A stretch of 64,000 bases of DNA from Leidyana gryllorum EB-2025a. Taxonomy: Eukaryota; Apicomplexa. Made by a program: the position numbers and the translations under genes. The DNA lies in assembly GCA_048772705.1 (NCBI GenBank), contig JBLWGC010000141.1, positions 1 through 64,000 on the forward strand, written 5' to 3'. Below are positions 1 through 8,684 of this stretch, piece by piece. Positions within the stretch are counted from its first letter, which is position 1. The number at the start of each line of letters is the position of its first letter. The notes beneath the pieces are model-generated. The model had not been told where the DNA came from. It saw only the letters and a program-made list of their open reading frames with translations, and did no database searches.

Positions 1-60
1 TCCTTCCATCTTGAGATCCAGGGATAGAAAACGCGTGGAGCGGCGAGCCAACAACATCCC

Positions 61-140
61 GGCAAGATGACCGAGTGGTCTGAGGCGCTGTGCTCAGACC
101 GGAGTCCGAAAGGTCGTGGGTTCGAATCCCACTTATGTCA
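61..140 (+). tRNA. tRNA-Leu (CAG)
   Basis: 80 bp with long variable arm; loop CTCAGAC. The 3' acceptor (ttatgtc) no longer pairs fully with ggcaaga, so it may be inactive. Confidence 0.7.
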
Positions 141-176
141 GGCTGCGCCCCAAACGGGAAAAACATAGAGTCCGGT

Positions 177-248
177 TGAGCCCAGAGTGATTCGAACACC
201 CAACCTTCTGATCTGGAGTCAGGCGCGCTACCGTTGCCCCATAGGCCC
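177..248 (-). tRNA. tRNA-Trp (CCA)
   Basis: 72 bp, loop CTCCAGA, acceptor GGGCCTA; matches the other Trp copies with one D-arm change. Confidence 0.88.
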
Positions 249-274
249 AAAACCATCCCCCGTTCCAGACTCAT

Positions 275-330
275 TTACCGGCAATCGGCCCGCTTCTTAC
301 GCGTGACATGCGAAAATAGTAACCACTATG
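275..330 (-). pseudogene. tRNA-Asp relic
   Basis: Asp-GTC-like anticodon arm with decayed T arm and no acceptor; same relic as at 14461. Confidence 0.6.
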
Positions 331-403
331 AACACGCCACGGACATTCCATTCGTTCAGAAAACGGCCGTTACCGTGTACGAGCTTCAACAACAAGGTGT
401 CAC

Positions 404-474
404 GCATCTGTGGTCTAGTGGTAGAATGTCTCGTTGCCATCGAGACGACCCGGGTTCGATTCCCGGCAGATGCA
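404..474 (+). tRNA. tRNA-Gly (GCC)
   Basis: 71 bp, loop TTGCCAT, acceptor GCATCTG/CAGATGC, intact boxes. A T4 run lies about 17 bp downstream, one of the few here. Confidence 0.95.
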
Positions 475-549
475 GATGACACATGGTTGCTTTTCCACCA
501 TTCAGAAATTCAAGCGTGAGTTGGTGTTTAACCCTCCAACCACATCGCA

Positions 550-631
550 CGACAACTGCTGGATTTGAACCAGCGCGGGCCCGGCCCAGTAGATTTCTAG
601 TCTACCCCCTTAACCACTCGGGCAAGTTGCC
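550..631 (-). tRNA. tRNA-Ser (AGA)
   Basis: 82 bp class II tRNA, loop CTAGAAA, acceptor GGCAACT. Confidence 0.93.
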
Positions 632-700
632 GTTGTCCAACTTGGCATTTTGCGGCCAATGGCTTCACATACGGTTCAGCAAGCTTTACTAGGACTGCTC

Positions 701-765
701 GCGCCGCCCGAACCCGCGGTTCTCCCTTCAAAAGTCTTGCGCTCTACCGACGGAGTTGGGGCGGC
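701..765 (-). pseudogene. tRNA-Lys relic (TTT)
   Basis: D arm and CTTTTGA loop of Lys kept, T arm collapsed. First of a family of near-identical relics lying just upstream of Ser genes. Confidence 0.7.
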
Positions 766-841
766 AAGAAAGCTCGGACTTGGTAACAAATTCCAGTCGT
801 ATTGATGGTGGAATCTTTCCGAGACGGTTCGGCTCTCGGCC

Positions 842-895
842 GTAGGATATGCGGCTTTCACCCGCACGATCCGGGTTCAAGTCCCGGCAGTGGAA
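842..895 (+). pseudogene. tRNA-Glu (TTC), 5' truncated
   Basis: Intact from the D-loop on (loop CTTTCAC, T arm, acceptor 3' strand); the 5' acceptor is replaced by foreign flank. Confidence 0.8.
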
Positions 896-972
896 GTCAT
901 TGAAGTACTCGAGCAAAAGTGCTCCACTAATCTCCGTCAGTAGCCATCGTTTCGTTATCTCCAACTTACATT

Positions 973-1044
973 GCCTTCTTAGCTTAGGGGCAGAGCATTC
1001 GCTTAGTAAGCGAAAGGTCGCCGATTTGATTCCGGCAGAAGGCT
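973..1044 (+). tRNA. tRNA-Thr (AGT)
   Basis: 72 bp, loop TTAGTAA; T-loop altered (TTTGATT). Confidence 0.85.
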
Positions 1045-1093
1045 TTGCTCACGACCCAATCAATTCTATAACTGTTTCCCTCCTGCGCACACT

Positions 1094-1165
1094 TAGCAGT
1101 GCGTCGTTTCGATCGACGAACCTTTGGGTTATGAGCCCAACACTCTTCCACTGAGCTACACTGCT
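1094..1165 (-). tRNA. tRNA-iMet (CAT)
   Basis: Initiator type: AGCAGTG acceptor with A1-T72, T-loop GATCGAAA, loop CTCATAA. Confidence 0.93.
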
Positions 1166-1300
1166 CAGTCTGCAACATGGAAGAGGGAACCGAAATGCGA
1201 TTCTTGAGATGTTAATGGCTTTGAGTGCCGAAGTGGGCCAACGAGGTGGCTGTGTTGGCTGTGAGGGCAACTTGTCCCGTCGGGTCAACCGACAACCAAC

Positions 1301-1372
1301 GGGCTGTTCTGGGAATCGAACCCAGGACTCCTTCCACCCTAAGGAAGGATCATACCACTAGACCAAACAGCC
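1301..1372 (-). tRNA. tRNA-Pro (AGG)
   Basis: 72 bp, loop TTAGGGT, acceptor GGCTGTT/AACAGCC. Confidence 0.95.
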
Positions 1373-1505
1373 GACTGGTCGGTCGTGCAACCCGCTGAGG
1401 ACATTTGACCTGGTGGTCATACTATGTTGAGAACCAACAAATGCGATGGGTCTGCACAACAAAATAGAAGGACTTTTGGGGTTTCAGGCCGGTTTGTTCG
1501 GAGCG

Positions 1506-1577
1506 TCCGAGATAGTATAGTGGTTAGTATTTCCGCCTGTCACGCGGAAGACCCGGGTTCGATTTCCGGTCTCGGAG
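1506..1577 (+). tRNA. tRNA-Asp (GTC)
   Basis: 72 bp, loop CTGTCAC, acceptor TCCGAGA/TCTCGGA; one T-loop change. Confidence 0.93.
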
Positions 1578-1660
1578 CACACCTGGTTGCGGCGCGACCT
1601 CAAAACTAGTCTTCACTTCGTGAAACCTCGCCACTTCTCTTGGTCTGCGGGACCTTCGCT

Positions 1661-1733
1661 GCCGCCATGGTCTAGTGGTCACGACGTCTGCTTAACACGC
1701 AGAAGGTCCCGAGTTCGATCCTCGGTGGCTGTA
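1661..1733 (+). tRNA. tRNA-Val (AAC)
   Basis: 73 bp, loop TTAACAC; one acceptor change (GCCGCCA). Confidence 0.9.
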
Positions 1734-1787
1734 AACTCGCGTTTGTCAGGTGAGCACCACGAAATCTAAAGCGGAAGAACGAAGTGT

Positions 1788-1859
1788 CTCCGAGACCGGG
1801 AATCGAACCCGGGTCTTCCGAGTGATAGGCGGAAATACTAAGCACTATACTATCTCGGA
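1788..1859 (-). tRNA. tRNA-Asp body, anticodon ATC
   Basis: Asp tRNA with loop CTATCAC, giving ATC instead of GTC; a weakened anticodon stem (TCGGA) suggests decay. Confidence 0.7.
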
Positions 1860-1954
1860 CGCTCGTGGATACTCCGGCCTTCAACCCCAAAAGTCCTCCG
1901 TTCTCGAGACTTCACAGTCAGAAAGCGTGTAAAGTGGCGAGCCAAGGACGCTCC

Positions 1955-2034
1955 GGCAAGATGGCCGAGCGGTCTAAGGCGCTGTGTCAAGGCCGCAGTC
2001 CGAAAGGGCGTGGGTTCGAATCCCACTCTTGTCA
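1955..2034 (+). tRNA. tRNA-Leu (AAG)
   Basis: 80 bp, loop TCAAGGC, acceptor GGCAAGA/TCTTGTC intact. Confidence 0.9.
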
Positions 2035-2100
2035 ACCGTTGTATTGTATTGAGTCGTCCCTCTCTTCACCTATAGACAGGTGGTTTGAGCTACATACGGC

Positions 2101-2171
2101 TGCACCTGCCGGGACTCGAACCCGGGTTACGACCTTGGAAGGGTCGCATCTTACCCTTAGACCACAAGTGC
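2101..2171 (-). tRNA. tRNA-Gly (TCC)
   Basis: 71 bp, loop CTTCCAA, acceptor GCACTTG/CAGGTGC. Confidence 0.95.
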
Positions 2172-2229
2172 AATTGCGAAAGATCTGCAGCACCCCGAGA
2201 GACTCGGGCAATTTCTACTTCCAGCTGTC

Positions 2230-2280
2230 TGCGGATCGAATCGAGCACTTTCACGGACGAAGGAAACTGATACCACTAGC
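2230..2280 (-). pseudogene. tRNA-Pro relic
   Basis: Decayed Pro copy between Gly-TCC and Arg-TCG; the same relic recurs at 5175, 42905 and 52671. Confidence 0.55.
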
Positions 2281-2368
2281 ACTTCAACTCGACATGCGGG
2301 GCAGCGGCTGCCTTGCAGCTAGCAAGCTTGCCTCGGTCGAAACGGAACGTCTTCCGAGTGAGAGGCTA

Positions 2369-2441
2369 TGATGCGGATGGGACTCGAACCCACAACTCCC
2401 GGTTCCGAAGACCGATGCCCTATCCATTAGGCCACCGCACC
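2369..2441 (-). tRNA. tRNA-Arg (TCG)
   Basis: 73 bp, loop CTTCGGA, acceptor GGTGCGG/CCGCATC. Confidence 0.93.
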
Positions 2442-2539
2442 ATGGATAGGCTTCGGTCATCTCGATACTGGTTGGGTGAAAGAGGAGACACCTTGGGCAG
2501 CCGGTTCTGTCCCACTCAAAAGTCGGATGCGTCCCGAAT

Positions 2540-2612
2540 GCGGTTGTGGTGCAATGGAGAGCGCGTTGCCCTCCTAAGGCAAAGGTTGAGGGTTCGAGTC
2601 CCTCTAGCCGTT
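2540..2612 (+). tRNA. tRNA-Arg (CCT)
   Basis: 73 bp, loop CTCCTAA, acceptor GCGGTTG; D-loop one base shorter than the 63034 copy. Confidence 0.88.
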
Positions 2613-2728
2613 TCCTGCGTGCCTTCGTTTGTGCAAAGTGGAGCACAAACAGGTGAAAGTGATCGATGCAGTTGGGAGATTGGTCATACCATGTAAAAAA
2701 GCAATGGATGTACTGGGGTTTGCTAAAT

Positions 2729-2802
2729 GGGCGACTAGCTCAAATGGTAGCTCGCTACGCTTAGCGTGCGAGAGATACTGGGATCGGTGCCCAGGTCGTC
2801 CA
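2729..2802 (+). pseudogene. tRNA-Ala (AGC), decayed
   Basis: Ala ends and T arm kept; anticodon stem disrupted by an extra base. Confidence 0.7.
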
Positions 2803-2814
2803 AAGTACGTACGG

Positions 2815-2866
2815 CTGCACGTGCCGGGATCTCACCATCTTTGAAGGGTCGCAGACCACAATTGCC
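2815..2866 (-). pseudogene. tRNA-Gly relic
   Basis: Internally deleted Gly-TCC derivative; member of the family found between Asn and Ala genes. Confidence 0.6.
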
Positions 2867-2909
2867 ATTGCGAGAGCAGCGCAGTCAGTGTCTAGCGTGC
2901 CTCTGAAAG

Positions 2910-2982
2910 CGCTCCTGGCAGGTTCCGAGCCTGCGACTTTGCCGTTAACAGCCACACCCTCTGCCGCCTGAGCTACAAGACC
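2910..2982 (-). tRNA. tRNA-Asn (GTT)
   Basis: 73 bp, loop CTGTTAA; anticodon stem and T-loop carry changes, possibly inactive. Confidence 0.75.
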
Positions 2983-3077
2983 CCTTACAATGTTTCAGAG
3001 GTTAGTAGAGAGACCCTCCTCTTCCTACAACAGTTCGCACGGGGTGCCCGAGGGAAGGTGTAATCAGTTACAGTCGC

Positions 3078-3159
3078 GCCAAGGTGGCCGAGCGGTTAAG
3101 GCGGCGGCCTGCTAAGCCGCTGGGTTTCACCCGCGTGAATTCGAATCTCACCCTTGTCG
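3078..3159 (+). tRNA. tRNA-Ser (GCT)
   Basis: 82 bp, loop CTGCTAA; one acceptor mismatch (GCCAAGG). Confidence 0.9.
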
Positions 3160-3376
3160 GTAGCATTCGCGGAGAGCGCAGTTGCTTCAATGATTGAAGT
3201 GAGCTTTCTGTCCGAGTCAAATCCAACGCTCTACGCTGGACGCTATATACAGGAGCCAATTAAATTTTCCAGACGTCAGTAGAGAGACCCGTGTTGCGTG
3301 TGTCCAGTTGAGGAAGCGCTAGTCCGGATAATTCTACCGACTCAATTCTACCGACTCTTCTGGGATGGGCTGAATC

Positions 3377-3448
3377 GCTTGCGTGGTGTAGTGGTTAGCA
3401 CTGGAGACTCTGAATCTCCCGACCTGGGTTCGATTCCCGGCGCGACCT
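3377..3448 (+). tRNA. tRNA-Gln (CTG)
   Basis: 72 bp, loop CTCTGAA; acceptor has C2 in place of G2. Confidence 0.9.
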
Positions 3449-3524
3449 TGGAACTGGTCCTCACTGCTGGGTACCAAAGCCACTTAAGATGTCGGGCCAT
3501 CGGGTTTTGTGTCCTTGCATTCCT

Positions 3525-3597
3525 GCCGCCCTAGCTCAGTCGGTAGAGCGCAAGACTCTTAATCTTGCAGTCGCGGGTTCGAGCCCCGCGGGCGGTG
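3525..3597 (+). tRNA. tRNA-Lys (CTT)
   Basis: 73 bp, loop CTCTTAA, acceptor GCCGCCC/GGGCGGT. First gene of the block duplicated at 56432. Confidence 0.95.
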
Positions 3598-3646
3598 CAA
3601 ATCAATGTCTCTGGAAGCCGTTACCTACAACCACACTCTGCTGGAT

Positions 3647-3719
3647 TTCCACTGCCGGGGCTTGAACCCGGATCGTGCGGGTGAAAGCCGCATATCCTAG
3701 CCACTTAGAGTACAGTGGA
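3647..3719 (-). tRNA. tRNA-Glu (TTC)
   Basis: 73 bp, loop CTTTCAC, acceptor TCCACTG; minor T-stem change. Confidence 0.9.
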
Positions 3720-3832
3720 CAACTCCCTCAGCTGCAGCTTTAGCCGAGAGCCGTACCCTCTTCACAAGACGTGGTTGCAGATGTTGTATAAAAAGGAGGA
3801 TCTCTATACTAATTTCTGAACCATTGTAGCTG

Positions 3833-3905
3833 GGTCTTGTCGCTCAGTCGGCAGAGCGTGTGGCTGTTAACCACAAAGTCGCAGGTTCGAAACCTGCCAG
3901 GACCG
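3833..3905 (+). tRNA. tRNA-Asn (GTT)
   Basis: 73 bp, loop CTGTTAA, acceptor GGTCTTG/CAGGACC. Confidence 0.94.
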
Positions 3906-3949
3906 GTTTCAGAGGCACACTAAACACTGAGTGCGCTGGTGTGCCAATG

Positions 3950-4006
3950 GCACTTGTGGTCTGCGACCCTTCAAAGATGGAAGTTTGTTTGCATCCCGCC
4001 ACGTGC
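3950..4006 (+). pseudogene. tRNA-Gly relic
   Basis: Gly-TCC derivative with collapsed anticodon and T region, between Asn and Ala as in all cassette copies. Confidence 0.65.
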
Positions 4007-4020
4007 AGCCGTACGTACTT

Positions 4021-4093
4021 TGGACAACCTGGGTATCGATCCCAGTACCTCTCGCATGCGAAGCGAGCGCTCCACCATCTGAGCTAGCCGCCC
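4021..4093 (-). tRNA. tRNA-Ala (CGC)
   Basis: 73 bp, loop TTCGCAT; one acceptor change. CGC occurs only here and at 56917. Confidence 0.9.
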
Positions 4094-4140
4094 ATCCGCT
4101 CATCCGCTCTACATGGATGATGCGTCATTTTGAACCTGAT

Positions 4141-4460
4141 CTGCATTCTTTCAGTTAAGCCCCAAGTCAATGACGGCCTAAGGCCTTTAGGTTAAGCTAG
4201 ATCTACGTGCCAGCCTGGTTAAGGGAGACACGAGCACGACACACACGTTTTTATTATTCATTTTTCATTACATTCCAATACAACTAATTTACGGGCACTT
4301 ACCAGACCAAAACCCAACTTCAGAATACCCAGATTAGCCATCAGTATAGATTATGGACCCAATGCATCCAACTAGGGACGGAACCAGCGATTCGGCGGAT
4401 GTTCCGCCTATCAAACCAATGGAAGACCTATTGCATCCAGTGGCTGACCGAGGGCCGATA
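4141..4460. other. tRNA-free, AT-richer block
   Basis: About 320 bp without tRNA homology, with an AT-rich core near 4245-4295 and a possible hairpin near 4396-4410. No open frame of note. Recurs at 57055-57362. Confidence 0.6.
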
Positions 4461-4467
4461 CAACGGC

Positions 4468-4540
4468 TGACAAGAGTGGGATTCGAACCCACGCCCTTTC
4501 AGACTGCGGCCTTCGCCTTGGACCACTCGGCCATCTTGCC
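4468..4540 (-). pseudogene. tRNA-Leu, anticodon deleted
   Basis: Leu tRNA lacking 7 bases around the anticodon; the duplicate at 57369 is intact Leu-AAG. Confidence 0.85.
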
Positions 4541-4660
4541 GGAGTGCCCTTGGCTCGCCACTTTACACGCTTTCTGTCCGTGAAGTCTCGAGAAGGGAGG
4601 ACTTTTGGGGTTGAAGATGTCGTTCTGGGTGCGGTGTACCGCCCCGAAGTACTATCACGG

Positions 4661-4740
4661 CCCGGGGTGCTTACATTACAACCCATCTGATTGTAGTGGT
4701 GGCATCAGATATTCGACGGGTAAATGCCGTCCCACCCGGA
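4661..4740 (+). pseudogene. tRNA-Tyr relic
   Basis: GTA anticodon arm with its 7-nt insertion recognisable; D and T arms decayed. Confidence 0.7.
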
Positions 4741-4880
4741 GTTGAGGAGTGGACTTCTTACAACGTAATTCGTCTGAGGCTCCTGTTCCATTCCATACTC
4801 CGGTCGTCAACCCCAAAAGTCCTCCCTTCTCGAGACTTCACAGACAGAAAGCGTGTAAAGTGGCGAGCCAAGGGCGCTCC

Positions 4881-4960
4881 GGCAAGATGGCCGAGTGGTC
4901 TAAGGCGCTGTGTTAAGGCCGCAGTCCGAAAGGGCGTGGGTTCGAATCCCACTCTTGTCA
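4881..4960 (+). tRNA. tRNA-Leu (AAG)
   Basis: 80 bp, loop TTAAGGC, intact acceptor. Confidence 0.94.
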
Positions 4961-5027
4961 ACCGTTGTATTGTATTGAGTCGTCCCCTCTCTTCACCGAT
5001 AGACAGGTCGTTCGAGCTACAAACGGC

Positions 5028-5098
5028 TGCACCTGCCGGGACTCGAACCCGGGTTACGACCTTGGAAGGGTCGCATCTTTCCCTTAGACCACAAGTGC
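5028..5098 (-). tRNA. tRNA-Gly (TCC)
   Basis: 71 bp, loop CTTCCAA; one D-loop change. Confidence 0.93.
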
Positions 5099-5174
5099 AA
5101 TTGCGAAAGATCTGCAGCACCCCGAGAGACTCGGGCAATATCTGCTTCCAGCTGTCTGCAACCTACTCAAGAAC

Positions 5175-5235
5175 GGACTGTTCGGGGATCGAATCGAGCA
5201 CTTCCACAGACGAAGGAAACTGATACCACTAGCAC
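5175..5235 (-). pseudogene. tRNA-Pro relic
   Basis: Same decayed Pro copy as at 2230, between Gly-TCC and Arg-TCG. Confidence 0.55.
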
Positions 5236-5321
5236 TTCAACTCGACATACGGGGCAGCGGCTCTCATACAGCTAGCAAGCTTGCCTCGGTCGAAACGGAA
5301 CGTCGTCCGAGTGAGAGGATA

Positions 5322-5394
5322 TGATGCGGATCGGCCTCGGACCCACAACTCCCGGTTCCGAAGACCGATGCCCTATCCAGTAGGCCACGGCACC
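5322..5394 (-). tRNA. tRNA-Arg (TCG), degenerate
   Basis: Loop CTTCGGA kept; T arm and B box mutated and a D-arm base changed, probably inactive. Confidence 0.75.
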
Positions 5395-5477
5395 ATGGAG
5401 AGGCTTCGGTCATCTCGATATCTCAGAACCTCCCCCAAACCGTTGTGAAAAAGTGCCAGCGAGTAAGACATGTCGTC

Positions 5478-5559
5478 GGCAAGGTGGCCGAGTGGTTAAG
5501 GCGGCGGCCTGCTAAGCCGTTGGGTTCTACCCGCGTGAGTTCGAATCTCACCCTTGTCG
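5478..5559 (+). tRNA. tRNA-Ser (GCT)
   Basis: 82 bp, loop CTGCTAA, acceptor GGCAAGG/CCTTGTC. Confidence 0.95.
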
Positions 5560-5750
5560 GTAGCATTCGGGGAGAGCGCATCTGCTTCAATGATTGAACT
5601 GGGGATTTTGGCCGACTCGAATCCAACTCTTTACGCTGGGGGCTGTATACAAAAGCCAGTTACAATACTTCAGAGGTTAGTAGAGAGACCCGTGTTGCAT
5701 GTGTCCAGTTGAGGAAGCGCTAGTCCGACTCTTCTGGGATGGGCTGAACC

Positions 5751-5820
5751 GGTTGCGTCCTTGGTGGTTAGCACTCGACACTTTGGATTTTCCGACCTGG
5801 GTTCGATCCCGGCGCGACCC
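5751..5820 (+). pseudogene. tRNA-Gln (TTG), decayed
   Basis: Gln ends with lesions in D arm and anticodon stem (CTTTGGA); recurs at 10230 and 21125. Confidence 0.75.
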
Positions 5821-5884
5821 TTGAACTGGTCCTCACTACTCCCTGAAGCTTCGCCACTTCTCTTGGGCTGCGGGGACCATCCAT

Positions 5885-5957
5885 GCAGCCATGGTCTAGT
5901 GGTTACGACGTCTGCTTAACACGCAGAAGGTACCGAGTTTGATCCTCGGTGGCTGTA
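5885..5957 (+). tRNA. tRNA-Val (AAC)
   Basis: 73 bp, loop TTAACAC; one T-loop change. Confidence 0.92.
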
Positions 5958-6012
5958 GCTCGCAACTTTCAGCGGGCACCAAAAAAGACAATCTTAAGCG
6001 AGATCAACTGTG

Positions 6013-6084
6013 CTCCGAGACCGGGAATCGTACAGGGGTATTGCGAGTGACAGGCGGAAATACTAAGCACTATACTATCTCGGA
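6013..6084 (-). tRNA. tRNA-Asp (GTC), degenerate
   Basis: Loop CTGTCAC; T arm and 3' anticodon stem mutated. Confidence 0.7.
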
Positions 6085-6179
6085 CGCTCGTGGATACCCC
6101 GACCTTCAACCCCAAAAGTTTTCCCTTCTCGAGACTTCACGGACAGAAAGCGTGTAAAGTAGCGAGCCAAGAGCATCCC

Positions 6180-6258
6180 GGCAGGATGGCCGAGTAGTCT
6201 AAGGCGCTGTGTTTAGGCCGCAGTCCGACAGGGCGTGGGTTCGAAGCCACGCTTGTCA
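6180..6258 (+). tRNA. tRNA-Leu (TAG)
   Basis: 79 bp, loop TTTAGGC: the only Leu-TAG seen. T-stem imperfect and one base short. Confidence 0.75.
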
Positions 6259-6316
6259 GCCGTTGTATCGGCTCGGTCAGCCACTGGATGCAATAGGTCT
6301 TCCATGTAGAGCGGAT

Positions 6317-6389
6317 GGGCGGCTAGCTCAGATGGTAGAGCGCTCGCTTTGCATGCGAGAGGTACTGGGATCGATACCCAGGTCGTCCA
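6317..6389 (+). tRNA. tRNA-Ala (TGC)
   Basis: 73 bp, loop TTTGCAT. Confidence 0.93.
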
Positions 6390-6402
6390 AAGTACGTACG
6401 GC

Positions 6403-6460
6403 TGCACGTGGCGGGATCCAAACAAAACTTACATCTTTGAAGAGTCGCAGACCACAAGGG
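6403..6460 (-). pseudogene. tRNA-Gly relic
   Basis: Inverted member of the Gly-TCC relic family, here between Ala and Asn. Confidence 0.6.
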
Positions 6461-6505
6461 CCATTGGGAGAGCAGCGCAGTCAGTGTTTAGTGTGCCTCT
6501 GAAAC

Positions 6506-6578
6506 CGGTCCTGGCAGGTTTCGAACCTGCGACTTTGTGGTGAACAGCCACACGCTCTGCCGACTGAGCTACAAGACC
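6506..6578 (-). tRNA. tRNA-Asn (GTT)
   Basis: 73 bp; loop CTGTTCA (base 37 changed). Confidence 0.88.
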
Positions 6579-6695
6579 CAGCTACAATGGTTCAGAGGTT
6601 AGTATAGAGATCCTCCTTTTTCTACCGCAGGATTCTGCAACCACGTCTTGTCAAGAGGGTACGGCTCTCGGCTAAAGCTGCAGCTGAGGGAGTTG

Positions 6696-6768
6696 TCCAC
6701 TGTAGTCTAAGTGGCTAGGATATGCGGCTTTCACCCGCACGATCCGGGTTCAAGTCCCGGCAGTGCAA
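6696..6768 (+). tRNA. tRNA-Glu (TTC)
   Basis: 73 bp, loop CTTTCAC; opens a Glu-Thr-iMet-Pro cassette. Confidence 0.92.
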
Positions 6769-6844
6769 GTCATTGGACCATTCGAGCAAAGTGCTCCAGT
6801 AACCTCCGTCAATAGTGACTGATGCGTGATTTCCAGCTAATATT

Positions 6845-6916
6845 GCCTTCTTAGCTTAGGGGCAGAGCATTCGCTTAGTAAGCGAAAGGTCGCCGGTTCG
6901 ATTCCGGCAGAAGGCT
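6845..6916 (+). tRNA. tRNA-Thr (AGT)
   Basis: 72 bp, loop TTAGTAA, consensus throughout. Confidence 0.95.
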
Positions 6917-6965
6917 TTACTCACGAGAGAATCTATTCTATAACTGTTTCCCTGCTGCGCACACT

Positions 6966-7037
6966 TAGCAGTGCGTCGTTTCAATCGACGGACCTTTGGG
7001 TTATGAGCCCAACACTCTTCCACTGAGCTACACTGCT
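6966..7037 (-). tRNA. tRNA-iMet (CAT)
   Basis: Initiator type, loop CTCATAA; one T-loop change. Confidence 0.92.
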
Positions 7038-7174
7038 CAGTCTGCAACATGGAAGAGGTAGCCGAAATGCGATTCTTGAGATTCTAGTATGCCCTGACTA
7101 CCCAAGTGTGCTAACGAGGTGGCTGTGTTGGTTCTGAGGGCAACTTGTCCCGTCGGGTCAACCGACGACCATTA

Positions 7175-7237
7175 GGGCTGTTCTGCGAATCGAAGCCAGG
7201 ACGCTTCCACCCCAAGGAAGGATCCAGAGCAATAGCC
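7175..7237 (-). pseudogene. tRNA-Pro relic (GGG-like loop)
   Basis: Loop TTGGGGT would give GGG; D arm and T arm truncated. Confidence 0.7.
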
Positions 7238-7322
7238 GAATACTTGGGTGCATGCAACCGGACATATGGAGACTCGAATCCACTCTGGCCTTCTCCAGCC
7301 TACTTGCGGGGATGATGGCCGT

Positions 7323-7406
7323 TGCACAGAATGGGATTCGAACCCATGCAGACTTGCGCCTACCAGAACTTGAGTCTGGCCCCTTAGACCACTCGGGCAT
7401 CTGTGC
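7323..7406 (-). tRNA. tRNA-Leu (CAA)
   Basis: 84 bp, loop CTCAAGT, acceptor GCACAGA/TCTGTGC, no intron. Confidence 0.93.
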
Positions 7407-7502
7407 GTTACTTTCCTTCTGAATTCCAGCGTGTGAACGGCTTCCGTTGCGACTGTTGATGTCGTTCTGGGTGCGGTGTACCGCCCCGAAGTACTCTTAC
7501 GG

Positions 7503-7581
7503 CCCGGCGTGCTCAGATGGCAACGAATCTGTCTGTAGTGGTGACATCAGATATTCGACGAGTAAATTCCGTCCCACCGGA
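7503..7581 (+). pseudogene. tRNA-Tyr relic
   Basis: GTA arm plus 7-nt insertion visible; T-stem remnants only. Confidence 0.65.
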
Positions 7582-8160
7582 AGTTGATGAGTGGACTTCT
7601 TGTTGTAGTTCGTGTTTGCCTGATGGTCAACTTCCTATCGGGTTGCCAAATTCGACTTGGTGAAATTTCCAATCGAATTAACATCCATCTGGATACTTCC
7701 CTACATATTTGGCACTTATATAGGGGCATGTATAAGATGGTGAAAAGGCATTATTAACCAACGTAAAGCAACTACTACTAAAGCGTAAAGGCTAATGCAC
7801 CCTAGTGGTCTGAACTCTCTGTGACAGTGTAACTGTGCAGACACTCGCATGAATGATCAGAGTGTGGTGTCGGGGAGAACTACCGTGTGTCCAGCGCGAG
7901 GCCCCGCAAGAGTGCGAGCGACTGGCACATGGGTAGAGTGAGAGAGACACCAGAGTGAGAGACACACGTAAGCAAAGTTGGCTAAGTCAGAGTTGGACTA
8001 GGCAAGAGGCGGCCTAAGATAACTTTTGCTCTTGGTACAACAAGTCGTAGTTCTTGTTTTGCGTCGTCGTGTGCGACATATTCGTGGTAGACTTGTCGGC
8101 AAAAATACTAACTTGGTTCCTAAGTCTGACTTGTGGTCGAAAGTATGCAGAGATACAACA
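7582..8160. other. tRNA-free block
   Basis: Longest tRNA-free stretch in the left half, about 580 bp; no coding frame or RNA recognised. Its right part (7900-8152) is the inverted repeat below. Confidence 0.6.
7900..8152. repeat. Inverted repeat, left copy
   Basis: Reverse complement of 63748-64000 with scattered differences. Contains GAGAGA-rich stretches near 7937-7970. Not tRNA related. Confidence 0.85.
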
Positions 8161-8242
8161 GGCAACTTGCCCGAGTGGTTAAGGGGGTAGACTTGAAATC
8201 TACTGGGTCTGGCCCGCGCTGGTTCGAATCCAGCAGTTGTCG
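8161..8242 (+). tRNA. tRNA-Ser (TGA)
   Basis: 82 bp, loop CTTGAAA; begins 8 bp after the inverted repeat. Confidence 0.94.
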
Positions 8243-8324
8243 TGCGATCTGATTGGAGGGGCAGACAACAACTCACTCCTGAAACCCCAGAATGGTGCCT
8301 CAATCAACCATCTGCCATCTTCTC

Positions 8325-8395
8325 TGCATCTGCCGGGAATCGAACCTGGGTCGTCTCCGTGGCAACGAGACATTCTACCACTAGACCACAGATGC
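8325..8395 (-). tRNA. tRNA-Gly (GCC)
   Basis: 71 bp, loop starts TTGCCA; one stem change. Confidence 0.9.
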
Positions 8396-8508
8396 ATAAT
8401 ACCTTGTTGAGCTAGTCCCCGCGCCCGCTGCGCAGACCTCATACCATTCATGGTTTTTGACATAGTATGACCAATCTCTCGACTGCGGCGCGCACCAACA
8501 CAGTGACA

Positions 8509-8588
8509 TGACAAGCGTGGGATTCGAGCCCACGCGATTTGGAACTGCGGCCTGAACACAGCGCTTCAGACCACTCGGCCATGTTGCC
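8509..8588 (-). tRNA. tRNA-Leu (CAG)
   Basis: 80 bp, loop TTCAGGC; paired acceptor variant GGCAACA with CGCTTGTCA 3' side, one mismatch. Confidence 0.85.
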
Positions 8589-8684
8589 GGAGTGTTGTTG
8601 GCTCGCCGCTCCACGCGTTTCCTGTCCGTGGAATCTCGAAACTGGTAAGACGTCTGAGGCTGAAGGCCGGCGCGTTGACGATCG

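Larger units (their letters stand above)
3520..4640. repeat. Segmental duplication, copy 1
   Basis: Same order and spacing as 56427-57535: Lys+, Glu-, Asn+, Gly relic, Ala-CGC-, tRNA-free block, Leu-. The offset stays near 52.9 kb throughout. Confidence 0.85.

Noticed and set aside
4180-4300. AT-rich tract as replication origin or promoter
   Set aside because: Only base composition and duplication support it; no recognisable motif.
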